A stretch of DNA of 64,000 bases from Burhinus oedicnemus (taxonomy: Eukaryota; Chordata; Aves; Charadriiformes; Burhinidae). The translations under genes were made by a program, and so were the position numbers. Below the pieces are notes generated by a model that worked only from the letters and a program-made list of their open reading frames with translations, had not been told where the DNA came from and did not search any database. How positions within the stretch are numbered: position 1 is the stretch's first letter; each line of letters begins with the position of its first letter. The stretch lies in NCBI GenBank assembly GCA_008921705.1, contig VFFE01007668.1:1277833-1341832 (forward strand), given 5' to 3'. Of this stretch, positions 27,003-41,633 are shown piece by piece.

Positions 27003-30000
27003 AAATCTTTCAAACTGATTCCTGAGAAACTGTTCATAGACTTCTAAGTGATTTGTTGCAGTACAGCTGCCAAGTAAGTTCAAGATGCAATTCGATATGG
27101 GTTAAATAAAGAGTGTTTCATTTCTAAAACTAAGAATACAGCAGAGCATGAATCAGCGGAAGCTGTAACAGAGAAAAGACAGATTCATTTTCTACAATTT
27201 TCTGTGCCACAGAAATCAATATTTTATCTTTCTTTGCATACACTCAGTTCCAAGAAGTCACTCCTTTAAATGTCTGTGATTCTTGAATATTGGTCACTCA
27301 ATACCTCATAAAATGACAAAAGAATCATGAATGGAAGAATGGGGAACATATGTATCTCAGAAATACAATTGGAAAATAAAATCCAACACATCATTTCAAA
27401 TTCTTGAAACCAAAGCTTACTACCAAAAAACTTTTCTTCGTTTATTCTTTTAATACTATTACATTTGGTGACTTGAAAGGTTTTTAGGAAACCTAAAATG
27501 TTCAGCCTTGCAGTTTGGCCACAATTAAGACTGTAAAAGGATCAAGAATTTTAGTTGCAATATTCTGTTAATTATGGCAATCATAGTGTTTCTTTTACCT
27601 CAAAGAAAGACCAAACTAGAACAGTATAACGCGGTGTGACAAAGACTGGAACTTGAGCCTGTCCCTGCTGTATTCTTCCCACAACTGAAGCTGCACTAAT
27701 CTCTATAAGATTCAACTTCAGGCACAAAAGTAGCACAAAAATTTCCAAGGGAACACCATCACCTTATTTGATCAATTTAAAATCCTGAATTCATTAAATC
27801 ATATACTTTCTTCAAGTTCAAATTCATAATTCAAATTTATCTTGGCAAAAGCTAACACACTGCTAATTAAAATACTTACTCCCCTACTTTTTAACATAGC
27901 CACAGCCACAAGCAAATGAATAATTATCAACTTTTTAGAATTTGGGGTTTATCTAGCTAGATCCAGCTAAACTAAAAAGTATCAACAACATTGCTTTAAA
28001 TAGAAACTTCTGTCTTGGTAAATTATCACATTATTTGTCTAAATGAGGTTAATTGTACTTGTATTGCTACTTTTGTGAATCAAAAACCTAAGAAATGGAA
28101 CAAAAGTTGGATGTTCCAAATAAGACACTGCATTATCTTTATTAATGAGCTTGAACTCAACAATTTATGTCACAGCTTCTGATATATCACTGATACATAC
28201 CACAAACATCTTCTCAAAGCTGCTGCTTCTAGAGAAAAGCGTGAGTAAACAGTGCAGCAAATTCATTCTTTTCTATTTGCTTAAGGACAGTGTTTTAATT
28301 TTATAGCAGCCTTTTGAACAGAGTAGAATTGCTAATGTGTTTTCACTAGAAAAGCTTAAATGCCAAAAATGTAGAAAAAGCAAATCAAAGTACTCTACTA
28401 TGTATAACTGCAATTCAAACAACTTACAATTTCCTTCTACTGCATTACCTTTATTTCCCAGAAACTTTCAAGTTTTCCTAAAAAGTCAGACAAACTGATA
28501 TTCTAATATATGCCTTAGAGAGAATGTTCAAACAGTAAATACAGTCACAGGGAGGCTGTCAAGCCCTTGATCCTCTATTCTTCCATTCAAGTCCCCCAAA
28601 CAAATGGCTAGACTATTCTGGAGTGAGCATGCCAATTTGAACATGTTAACACTTATTATCCATAGCACAGGACCCAAATCGGGAGTTCCCATGAAGCTGA
28701 CATTGTGCTCCACAGTGAGACAAAGAATCTCTGTGATACAAAGAATTAGCTTAGTCAAAAATCAGCTTATTCATGTTGAAACAATTCTAAGAGGTACTAA
28801 AAGACTCATCACTGACTATCATAGAATATTCTGTAACATGGCAATTGGGGTGCTCCTCAAGGACATGGAATACAGTTTCCTAACTACCCTTGAGTGATAA
28901 AAAACTTGTATCCAAGCTTCCATGTATTTAACTGTTAGGTAACTATGAGGTTACTGCAGTCCTTCAGAAGGTTTCGAAAGATGTTTCCATTCTTTTATTG
29001 TTGCTTTGATAATCCACAATACTCTATTTTTTAGTTGGGTTTTTCTGTTATTTTTTTTAATAAAACAGTTTCCAGAAAAAATCCTCAATTAAATTGCAGT
29101 CTCTTAATTAAGTTGTAACATCTGATCTAAGACAACGTTGGTAATGCAATGTAACTTCATTATACAACTGTATGGAACAAGTCCTAAACCGGTAATCCAA
29201 ATGAGTAATACATTTGTGATACTGTCAGACATTTTACTAATATGAAATTAACAGCAAATTCATCTTTTTCCTTTCACTGGAGATTACGACCACTGAGACA
29301 ATCACTACTGAAAGGTAGATAAAAAGGAAAAACTAGGAAATGTGTGCTTAAATTCTGATCATAGAGTCATAATTTCTTAGAGTTCTGTATTTATTAGAAA
29401 ATTACCTGTGTCTATGAAGACACTATCCCTTTAGACTTCAGTAAGTGGAGCTCCTGGGAGTGTTCTGGTGGAGTACTGCAATATGCTTGCCATTTTCTTA
29501 TATTCTTCCCTAGGCTTCTGCAACTGGCCACTTTCAGATACAGAATACTGGACTACATGAATCTAGAGATTCTTTTCTGATGCACCACAAGAAAAGTTTG
29601 CCATCCACCTTTAGGCAAGTACACTCTGAGGTTTCCAAATGGTCAATTAATCCTACACCACTTAAAAAAACCTCTTAAATAATCTTCACAATATTTACTA
29701 CTCAATAGTTCAACAGTACGATTTCAAAACTAAATCTCACCAGAAATGTTTAAAAATAATCAGTGTCATTACTAAAGGACAGAATGCAGCAAATACAGAA
29801 AAGAAATTTAAAATTAATTCGGTTCTTTTGGTTTCAAGTATTTTGTTCATTCAGTCTCCAAAAAAAGATCAGTACAATTGTGCTTGTTTCCAAAAATATT
29901 AATTTAATTTCACAGGAAAATGCAATTGGCATGATTTGTGAAGTAATAATATTCTAGAAAAAAGTACTTACCAAATAATAAAAACTAAGTAAAAATATTA

Positions 30001-30811
30001 GACCTGTTAAATCAGAATGAATAATAATTCAAATTCTGAATACTGAAAACTAAACACAGTATGTACAATGATTTTTTTTAAACTTAATAGGTTCATATAG
30101 TAGAATAATTACAGATAATTATGATACATTCCTGGACCTTTATCCAGGACGGAGAGTGCTGATTACAGTAATTCCTCACATAAAATTTAAACAGTCTGCT
30201 CAGCAATCTAGTAGGGATTTGAGAAGAAAGCTATATTGGACTTCAGCTCAAAGTTACTAGTCTCTTCTGGAAATATTAGATGCATTTTTGTGACATTTAG
30301 CAGTACATTTGGCATCAGAATAAGAACATAAACCTTCTCAAACCTTCTCAAAATTATCTTCTTTTCAAGATTATTGATCACTAACACAATCCATTTCTGA
30401 GTTGATCTATAAAGTTAAGCATATATGTAATTTGAAAGGCATATTCAGACTTGGCAATTTTTATAGGTTGTAGCATAAGTTAGGCTTGCATACAAATAAA
30501 AAGTTCACAGGTGAATACTTAGACACCGCTATGTAAATTTAACAGCATTGTAAGAAGTGGTAGCCACCTCTTATCCCATTTATTTTCAAAGACACAGCAT
30601 GAATCTAGTTTATCTCCTACAGCATGTCTAAAGCACTTTTCCTCTTTAAAATAAAAATGCAGTTTGTCACACAGTAAAAATCTGCTTCTAGTCATGCCAA
30701 TCACAATTCAGCAAGTTATTGAAAAAAAAAAAAAAATTTTGTAGTCTCTTCTTAGTAACACCCAGACTTTATTCAAAGCTATTACCCTTACCAAGACCAA
30801 CCAAGACCAAT

Positions 30812-31376
30812 TGTTGTGGTTTAACCCCAGCCAGCAATTAAGCACTACACAGCCACTCACTGCGCTGGGATGGGAGGGACAATTGGAAGGGTAAAAGTGA
30901 GAAAACTCATAGGTTGAGATAAAGACAGTTTAATAACTAAATATATATATATATATATAGTGAGGGGAAAGGAACCAAAAAAACCAAAGAGAGAGGAAAA
31001 TAAAACCCGAGAAAAACAAGTGATGCAAAGGAAAACAATTGCTCACCACGAAATGGCTGATGTCCAGCCAGTCCCTGAGCAACCCCACCAGCAGTTTTGC
31101 TGCTGTGCACAATGTCGTATGGTCTGGGACATCCCCTTCATCGGTTGGGCTCAGCTGTCCCAGCTGTGTCCCCTCCCAGCTTCTTGTGCACCCCCAGCCT
31201 ACTCACTGGCAGGGCAGTCTGAGGAGCAGAAAAGGCCTTGACACTGTGTAAGCATTGCTCAGCAATAACTGAAACACCCCTGTGTTATCAATGCTATTTC
31301 CAGTACAAATCCAAAACGTAGCCCCAGAAAAGCCACTATGAAGAAATTTAACTCTATATCAGCCAAAAGCAGTACA
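30812..31376 (+). mobile_element. ERVL-like solo LTR, about 565 bp
   Basis: The stretch starts TGTTGTGGTTTAACCCCAGC and ends near GCCAAAAGCAGTACA, the TG...CA form of a retroviral LTR. Its body (ACAGCCACTCACTGCGCTGG; GTGAGAAAACTCATAGGTTG; AGCTGTCCCAGCTGTGTCCC; AAAGGCCTTGACACTGTGTA) matches a common avian ERVL-type LTR as I remember it. Flanks are CCAAT on the left and GTAAT on the right, only 3 of 5 matching, so the target duplication is decayed or my right end is slightly off. An (AT)9 tract at 30941-30958 sits inside. No internal retroviral coding sequence is present. Reading frames in it are not genes. Confidence 0.85.
30941..30958. repeat. (AT)9 microsatellite inside the LTR
   Basis: Nine AT units are directly visible. 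They follow the AAGACAGTTTAATAACTAA motif of the LTR, so the repeat probably expanded after insertion. Confidence 0.9.
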
Positions 31377-33180
31377 GTAATTCACCACCCCCCAAGCATT
31401 GCGCACTCCTGAAACTTTAAATTTCTGAGTTTACATATACTCTAGAGTAGTTTACTGAGCATCAGTCTCACGAGATTTTACCCACAAAAATTCAGTAGAT
31501 TAACGTAGCTTTCTTATTTCAGCATGTTTGAGAAAAAGAAATTTATCTTTATGAATAAGCAAATATTCTTTGTTGCTTATTTCCTTCAAAACTCTCCTAA
31601 GAAAAGTAACTTTTTTTGTTTCTGACTCAACCAAAACTGTACATACTACCGACAGTGAAGTGCTACAAGCATTGTATTAGAAAGGGTTATTGCCCTTCTG
31701 CAGTGGTACCAACTGTCTAACTATGCAGCCAAATCAGAACCATACTTAACTCCTGAAGAACTGACAAATGTATCTACAGTTTATCATCTTTTCTGTATTA
31801 TATTTGTAGAGTAGTTAGCAATAGTGGTGATTACATCAAGAAAATAATTATTTATACTCCAGTGTGAGTAATATTATTTCTTCCTGTTTATGTATTTCCC
31901 ATTGGGGAATTGCTTCATTTATATTGCTTTCTTCAGAAATACTAATATGCTTGCCTTCTTTGCCAAATATCATGTTAATACAAATAATTCTGGCTTCCAT
32001 AGATGTTACCTCACTTTCTTTTTTTCTTTCACTTTTACAAAACCCTCTTTTTATGCCAGTTCCTTTTTTTTTCCCCAGGTCATTAATAAGGATACTAAAT
32101 AAAACAAGATCTTACATTAATACGCTGGACAATGAATTACAACTCATTTTGTGTCAGTTATATTGATCCTCTATGTAGGTTCCTGAGAAAGATTTCAAGC
32201 CAGTTGTAAACACCTCTATTCAACAAATGTGATTCTTCTTAAGTGACAAATTTTCGTATCAAAAGTGATATTAAATTCAGGTATTTGTTATCTCCCTCAA
32301 GTATAAAATAATTTTCCTCATGATGCAGCTTCAGTGTAAATACCGACTAATTGTAATTTAAATGATTATTTGCTTATTATACTGGATTGCCACAGTTTGG
32401 GATTTTCGTTATGCTTAACCATAAATAGTTTCAGTGTGTCCAGACTAAATATCAGCAAATTTTGTAGTGCATTACATTAGCAGCACTCCAATCACTTATT
32501 AATTTTATCTTTCTCATCTTACAAGAAGCTATCATGCTTGTCAGACATGAATTTTTATTTGGAAAGGCATATTTCTTACTGATTGATGCTTGATTATCAC
32601 CTCTGGTTCAAGAGTTTCAGGAACAGGTATCTTATGTAAAACCTGAGATCACACATGGCATCTTTTTTAACTCAATGAGCAATTTTTCTGTTGTCACTGA
32701 CTTCAGCATTGCACGTAAAATACATTATTTAGGTCATTTCCCATTATACAAACCAGGCAATTTATCTAGGAGATTTTTTTACAAAATCTCAAAAAAATAG
32801 GTCTTCTAGAAATACTTCACAATAGCTCTTTTCTCTCCATCCGTAAATATTTTTCTCCTCAAGATATCTCATTTTGTCACAAAAGCGTTACAGATTGCAG
32901 CTGAAATTGTTTGATTGAATTGTTGGCCTTTACATAAGAAATCGTCCCCCCATATTTTGAAAGAGGTTAGATGAAATAATATCTATTTACAGAACGGAAA
33001 CATGACACACATAATATGGCACATATAATTCCCCTGTCCCCATCTTCTCTCATCCCACAAAACAAGTGATTAATAAATAATTAAATAAATACAGCAAAAC
33101 TATTCAGGAATTCTAAGTAAATCAAGAGACTTGACAAGGCTTGGTGGTTTGGGAAGGACCTTGGGAACAAGATAAGGACA

Positions 33181-33436
33181 AAGATGGGGAAAGGCTCCTG
33201 AAGAAAGAAGAAAATAGAAAGGGGATAGAAAGAGCAAAGGGATGAAGAGGGACAAGTCGACAGGGATTAGATGGAAAGGGAGATGGACAAGGAGTGGGGA
33301 AGGGAGAGAGAGGGGAAAGAGGGAAGGGAGAGAAGGAGAGAGAGCAGCAGAAAGCAGGAGAGAAAGAGTGTGATGAACAGAGATGGAGTGCACATGTGAA
33401 GGGTGGGAAGAAGGGACCGGAGAAAAGGGATAGGGA
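33181..33436. repeat. Purine-rich tract on the plus strand
   Basis: About 255 bp are dominated by G and A, with an uninterrupted 49-base purine core at 33296-33344 (GGGGAAGGGAGAGAGAGGGG-like). The minus strand therefore gives a 120-codon Ser/Pro/Leu-rich frame that is a by-product of composition. Because GRIK2 is read from the minus strand, the nascent RNA would be pyrimidine-rich here. Confidence 0.85.
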
Positions 33437-35015
33437 TTCCTTATAGCCTTAACAGAAGACAATCTTGAGACAGTTTTTTTATTTAAAAGGACTGGCTAAA
33501 ACATACTCCCTCTACCAGGAAGTGTTCTGCCCTAGAGTCTAATGATTCAGCCTGTATTCAAGGAGAATAGGGTTCGTATTCTTTCAGAATAACCAAGTTT
33601 TCTTCAAAGAAAACCATTTATTGTCAGCATTGATTTCTCTTTCTCAGTACAATGCCCTATACATTCTAAATATTCACTAAACAATTCAATCTAATGTGCA
33701 TAGACCTTAATTTTCCTCTTCCTAATCTCATATCACTACACTCTACAGAAATTGCTCTGCTTTTGCTCGTAGGTATCTTTGAATCTGTGTAGTATTCCTC
33801 ATCATTCTTTGCTAACACTTTCCTAACTCCTAAACTTTGCTAATACACAGTAACTAATTCTTACTGCTCTTTCCAAAGTTATTCAGCACATTTTGGTGAA
33901 AAACTAATATTATCACAACCCTTTATCGCATGTCCAAAATGAGCCATGAATGTAATAAAAGTATCTTCCTTTTCTGTGAACTTCTGTATACAGAGCTCAA
34001 GCATATGCTGGTTGCTTTTAAATATCCATATCCTTTTACAACTATTTCTGTTGTCTCTTACATATCTTTCATTATTACTGTTTCCCAGGATCCTTTTTTC
34101 TATTATGTCTTTTAGAGTCTTGCATTTCCTGTTGACTTTTATTTTCTTCTCATATTTCTGATCTGTGTAGATCTTTTTATTTCTATATTTTCAGTGGAGT
34201 ACATATGTCCTAACATATTTTCAACTGAGAACTACATTAACATGCTTTTGTGTTTCTACCTTCATGTCAATACTGATGGTAAAATAAAAACAGACGTAAC
34301 AAGATGGAAGATACCATTCCTTTAGCCCACTGCACATCTATTGTGCAATATTTTACACCAATGTTCTCTCAGAAAAGTTCCAGTCCACATACAAAATTTC
34401 ATAACAAAGCCAACTTTTTTTAATAGCATTGAGACATAGTATCACATATGTCATTAAAAGACAAATATATTACACTGTCTGTATTTCTTTAATTATTTTG
34501 CATTTCTGCCTGAGAAGAAGTTAAGTACACTGTAAAGATTTTATTTTCCAGAAAACTCATGTTGCTTGATGGTTTTCAAATGTCACCCAATGTTCCGAAA
34601 GTTATCCTAGATTACAGACTTCCTTTCCTCATTTTCAACAGTTACCACTTCAATGAGTCTTCAACCACTACTGACTCAGTTATTCCCATGTCATCAATTC
34701 TTACATTTCCGTTTCCAGTAAGAAAGACAGGTTGCATTACACCTATTCTACTCATACACAAAGCTAATTTGCTTTTCAAATCTAATCACCCCCATATGCT
34801 TTTTTTTTTTTCCCCTCCTTAAATTTCCAGAGCTCCCTTCATGGAATACTTCATAGGAAGACTCTTTACTCTCAGTGCGTTGCTGAATGTTTTAAAATAC
34901 AGTTTAGTCCTTTAATGACAGATTTGTCGCTGGACATTTTCAAAAATGTTATTACCTATGTGTTTCAAAGCAAGCTCATGGCTCTGAACTTCCTACTAAG
35001 AGAACATTAATATAC

Positions 35016-35043
35016 GGGGGGGGTGGGGGGTGGGGGTGGTGGT
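35016..35043 (+). repeat. G-run cluster with quadruplex potential
   Basis: Runs of 8, 6 and 5 Gs separated by single Ts, then GG-T-GG, lie on the plus strand. Splitting the long run gives four G tracts, enough for an intramolecular G-quadruplex. The G strand is the template strand for GRIK2. Confidence 0.8.
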
Positions 35044-35946
35044 GTTTGAGAAACATGTTGTTTATGCTAGCTTCTCCAGTGAATGATTTATAGAAGAAAG
35101 GAAATGCAACTCTGCAGCATAGTGTCTTCCCTTAATTTCTTTTTATTTGTGGCCACAATATTACCTTGAGGCAACAGCTGATAAAACTTTATCTGAAGAT
35201 GAAGGAAAACATAGGTCTTAAAGAACACTGAACACCACAGCTAAATGTAAACTACAAGGCAGATGCAAATTGCAAAACCTTTGTCTGCTGATCACAACAA
35301 TGTGAGACAGTGCAGCTTCTATGGCAGGATAGCTGGAGAAGAGAGGCAAGATGATCAGATTTCAGATCATCATGGTCTCCTGTAGGCAGGCCAAATATCT
35401 GTACGTGGTTCCCAAGGCCTTTAGTTCAAATATAGATGACATTAGGCTACACAGAAAGGGCATTTCTCAATCCTTTGATCTTTCACTCCATCTCTGTACA
35501 AGAAAAATTCATGTCAGAAGACAGACAAACTTGTCAGGCTGTGTATTCTTAATTTTTCAGTACCACTTACAGATAGAAAATTTGTATTCCAAGAAGAGAG
35601 TCAAATTTCCCTCTTAAAACACAGAAAATTGCCAAAATGAAGCTAGTTTATTTCATTCTGTTTGAGGTAATTCTTCCTGAATTAATAACATGTAAAGAAA
35701 ATACAAATACACATACCTACATGTTCACACATGAGGATAGGTGATGGGATTGGAATCATAACTAAAACTAAAGTCAGTATAGGTTGAACACAAAGTATAC
35801 TAATGCATGACTCCAGGTCCAGCTGTCCACTCTTCCCCAGTCCTCTTCAATCTAAGAATGTGGCTAGAAGCACACAGTTAAGAGGCCACTAACTATCAGA
35901 CATCAAGATAACAGCTTTTCCTAGAAGACTTTGAAACCAGATATCA

Positions 35947-37587
<1,641 letters not shown>

Positions 37588-38505
37588 TTAGAATGAAATC
37601 AGAACCATGAACACAAAACAAAAACATGACAGCCCAGCAGTGACAGAAGGAAACAAAAAATTATCACTGTTTATTATGTTAAAGGAAGAAAATGATCTGA
37701 TTTCTTTTGTAGCACTATAAAATGCAGCTATTGCCAAGTCCTACATAAAATGTCTCAGCTTTTCTCTTTTTAATGCCGAAATAAGGGCCCAAATACCCAC
37801 TTTTTAAGATCACAGGAGAATGCTGATATCTCTGATTGCTCATGTTACTTTAAAAAAGCAGTGCATTAGAGGGACTATATAAATCACCATATGCATGTTT
37901 GATTCAAGTTAGTTATTTCCATGAGTAAGACAAAAGAAAAAAACCCCATCAGCAAGGCAGCAAACCCTTACCTATGAAGGCAAGTGCACAGGCTAAGGAA
38001 ATAATGTTTTTCTGTTTTGAAACTACAGAACAGATACAGTCTCAAAGGTACTCAACTGATTCATAACTTTTACGGGTAACAATTCAAATCCCTAGGACAG
38101 ATCTAACTGGTACCTTCTATAAATCTGAGGCAAATTAGAAATACATTAAAATGCACATTCATTTTAATAGTTTTCGTGTCCCACCCTAAATAAATAGGTT
38201 GTTTAGACCTGCTATGTGCTAACTAATGTTGTATTAGCAAAGGACAGAGACAGCCTCTCAGTACACACTGTCACACTGTACAAGAAGCTGACATCTCTCT
38301 CCTGTTCTATTTGATAAACAGAGGCAAGCCTTGGAACCAAAAGCAAGAGAGGACCTTAGATTCAGCTGGTGGAAATGAATGCTGTGCCATCTGCTCAGCA
38401 TACCTTAGAGAAAAACGACCTATTTCCCCTTCTCATTCACATAATTAGTGAGCTGTGAAATTAGTTCTTTAATGGATAGGAAACCTGGAGATTATTGCAC
38501 TTGTC

Positions 38506-38528
38506 ACAATACAATACAATGCAATACA
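38506..38528. repeat. Short (ACAAT)n repeat
   Basis: Four to five ACAAT units with one interruption (GCAAT). A small simple repeat in the intron. Confidence 0.75.
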
Positions 38529-39036
38529 AAATGAGCTTATATAGTGCCTTTCATGCAAATGCATCCCAAGGCTCTTTACGATAAAACTAAACATAAAAAT
38601 GCAAAAACGCTCTACCATTATAGCCCATAAGCTACTGTTAAAGGGGAAAATATACGTTTACATTTAAATGGTTCTCCCAAGGAGAGATTTCAAAATTCAA
38701 ACAGAAATAAATCCTAATTTTAAAATAGCCAGTATAATAGGTTTCAATGATCTCAGACACCAAGTAGTTTATGCAGGGGTTCCAAATCAGTCCAAAAATA
38801 TTTTTGCTGCCAAATTGTTCATTATCTTTAAGGCATTAAAGTGCTCTTAAGGCAAGCTGATATTTGACAAGGAGGCAGCAAAACACCAAAAAGTTGGAAT
38901 GACATGCTGAGTAAGCGTGATACAAAGCTTAATATTCTAGAAGCAGTAGTTGGCAGTAGTTGGAGTCTAGACAACAGTTTTTTGAATACACTATACAATA
39001 AGTACAACAGATTATTCTGGCTTAGATATGCAAACT

Positions 39037-39053
39037 CTTTTTTTTTTTTTTTT
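39037..39053. repeat. T homopolymer (about 16 bp)
   Basis: A plus-strand T run about 400 bp from the CR1 tail at 39441, apparently unrelated to it because CR1 ends in an octamer repeat rather than poly(A). Confidence 0.75.
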
Positions 39054-39440
39054 CATCAGCTTTACTTTTAAAACTGTAGTCCTTGCACCAATGAAGGAAA
39101 ATGGAAATTGCTGGGAGACTTGAGCAAAAGCAGCCCATTAAGAAGCAACTAGAAGTTCAAAAACAGCATTAACTGATTAATTAGATATAAATTTGGACAC
39201 GGAACTGATAAGACTCATCAGCAGGAATCTAATGGACATTATGCCAGATGCAGAGCAACATGGCTTTTTGTCAAATTCTATAAGCCACTGAGCTGGAAAT
39301 CTGTAAGATGACAAGACAGTGAAGTCCAGTGGAAGCATTTAAAAAGCCATTGCAGTTTTAGAAGTAATTCAAATTCTGATAAAATTCTTCATATTTTATT
39401 GATGAACATTGCTTCGCTGGAAATAAATCTAAATCAGAAT

Positions 39441-40384
39441 ATCATAGAATCATAGAATGGTTTAGGTTGGAAGGGACCTTAAAGATCATCTAGTTCCAAC
39501 CCCCTTGCCATAGGCAAGGACACCTCCCACTAGACCAGATTGCTCAAAGCCCCATCCATTCTGGCCTTGAACACTTCCAGGGATGGGACCTCTACAACTT
39601 CCGTGGGAAACCTGTTCCACTGCCTCACCACCCTCATAGTGAAAAATTTCTTCCTAATATCCATTCTAAATCTACCCTCTTCTAGTTTGAAGCCAGTACC
39701 CCTCATCCTATCACCACATGCCTTTGTAAAAAGTCCCTCTCCAGCTTTCTCGTAGGCCCCTTTCAGATACTGGAAGGTTGCTATAAGATCTCCCTGGAGC
39801 CTTCTCTTCTCCAAGCCGAATGACCCCAGCTCTCTCAGCCTGTCTTCATAGGAGACATGTTCAAGCCCTTTTATCATCTTCGTGGCCCTTCTCTGGACGT
39901 GCTCCAACAGGTCCATGTCCTTCTTATGTTGGGGGCTCCAGAGCTGGATACAGTATTCCAGGTGAGGTCTCACGAGAGCTGAATAGACAGGTGGAATCAC
40001 CTCTCTTGACCTGGTGGCCACACTTCTTTTGATGCGGTCCAGGATACGGTTGGCCTTCTGGGCTGCAGGTGCACATTGCCAGCTCGTGTTGAGCTTCTCA
40101 TCCACCAACACCCCCAGGTCCCTCTCCTCAGGACTGCTCTCAATCCATTCTCCACCCAGCCTGTATTTGTGCATGGGATTGCCCCCAACCCAGGTGCAGG
40201 ACCTTGCACGTGGCCTTGTTGGACTTCATGTTGTTAGCACAGGCCCACCTCTCAAGCTTGTCCAGGTGCCTCTGGATGGCATCCTTTCTCTCCAGTATGT
40301 CAACCTCTCCACACAACTTGGTATTGTCAGCAAACTTTCTGAGGATGCACTCAATCCCACCATCCATGTTGCCAACAAAAGAAT
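39441..40384 (-). mobile_element. CR1 LINE, 5'-truncated, minus strand
   Basis: The minus-strand 3' end, CCATTCTATGATTCTATGAT, lies at about 39441-39460. A 214-codon frame at 39530-40174 encodes the C-terminal region of ORF2 ([69 protein letters not shown]). Upstream, in another frame, comes the RT palm (GNMDGGIECILRKFADNTKL) with a frameshift between them near 40140-40180. The normal FADD catalytic box reads FADN (40323-40334), so the enzyme would be dead. About 0.94 kb is left. It is similar to the inverted copy at 19328-19855. Confidence 0.95.
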
Positions 40385-41633
40385 ATACTTCTTTTAAATG
40401 CACACAATATAAACTACTCACTGGCTAGCTCTGCATCCTCATTCATTAGGCTTGCTAAGCTTTATGTCTCTCTGCCCTTTGTCCATACCATTTTCTCTTC
40501 CTTAAATTACACTTTTGGAACTACGGTTTATGGTACAGTAAGTACTGAAGTTTTCAGCAAGAGACTGTTTGGGGACCAGGACGGAAATGTCCCTAATAAA
40601 TTTTTTAGGATTCTTTGTTTTATCTAAACAGAGACAAGCAGTATGGAAGGAAGAAGAGGTAGAAAGTTCAGGAGAACCAATAGTTCTTGAATTTCAGTTA
40701 GAAACCTGCTACAATGTTTCCATTCACACATAATACAAGAAAATAATCTTATTGAAAAATGAGATTGGTATTGTTTTAGTCAACCGGTATAAACCTTTTA
40801 AGAATTATATTGATCTTGGTACAGTTTCTGAACCATTGGTTGTAGGGGGTTTTTTGGTTTGACAATCCTACTTAGTATTTATGATGATTTGATTGGATAC
40901 AGATAAACTCATCTAAAATACTGCTCATGATACCGTCATTTGTATTTCTACAACTACAGAAGCGACAAAATTTTTTCATCAAATCGAAATAGAATGAGAT
41001 TGAGTTAGGTGATTAAGATGTCAGCTGACAGATGCCTGTGACCACAAGTCTGTTCTTGAGTTGACTTTGTCAAGTAACAAGAAAGCTTTTAGCACTCAGG
41101 GGTAACAGCTTAATCAAAGATGCAATTTCAGTCACAATATATCTCAAATAGAGAGAAAGTACCAATCTGTGTTTGATTTTTATCCCAAACTCAGTTGGAT
41201 ACTACACATTTCTTCTCAATACTGTTCTGGCATTCCTTTACCTCCTGTCACTGTGGGTGTTGTGTTTGCCTCTATTTTTTGCATGTGTTTCTGTATAATC
41301 ACTTTTGAGTCTTGCTAAATTGCCAGCTAAATACTGTCTAACAAATTGTGTGCAAATACTCTAATTTCGCTGTGAAAGGGGTCTGGTGGAGCTAGACTCA
41401 GTATAAAGAAGCTAGAAAAAGAGTCCACTCTATTATTAGAGACAGTTTATTATTTCTCCTGGGGCCTCCTCAGAGTAAGAGGTGGTCTTTTTCTTCTCTG
41501 TCCCCAACCACACCCAAAGATGTCAAAGGCGTGTGACAAGCTCTAGTAGATAGAATCATAGAATCATCGAGGTTGGAAGAGACCTTTAAGATCATTGAGT
41601 CCAACCATAGACCTAACACTGCCAAGTCCGCCA

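Noticed and set aside
28550..28890. 97-codon plus-strand frame with slightly higher GC
   Set aside because: No recognisable family, no splice support, and it has a similar antisense frame; possible old repeat but not callable.
30930..31251. Several 60-93 codon frames near 31 kb
   Set aside because: They lie in the ERVL-like LTR at 30812-31376 and are chance frames.
33100..33462. 120-codon Ser/Pro/Leu-rich frame on the minus strand
   Set aside because: It is the complement of a purine-rich tract; no domain, no splice context, and composition fully explains the lack of stops.
39530..40174. 214-codon open frame on the minus strand as a possible host gene
   Set aside because: It is the C-terminal part of CR1 ORF2 within a truncated LINE with a 3' octamer tail, a mutated catalytic box and an upstream frameshift.
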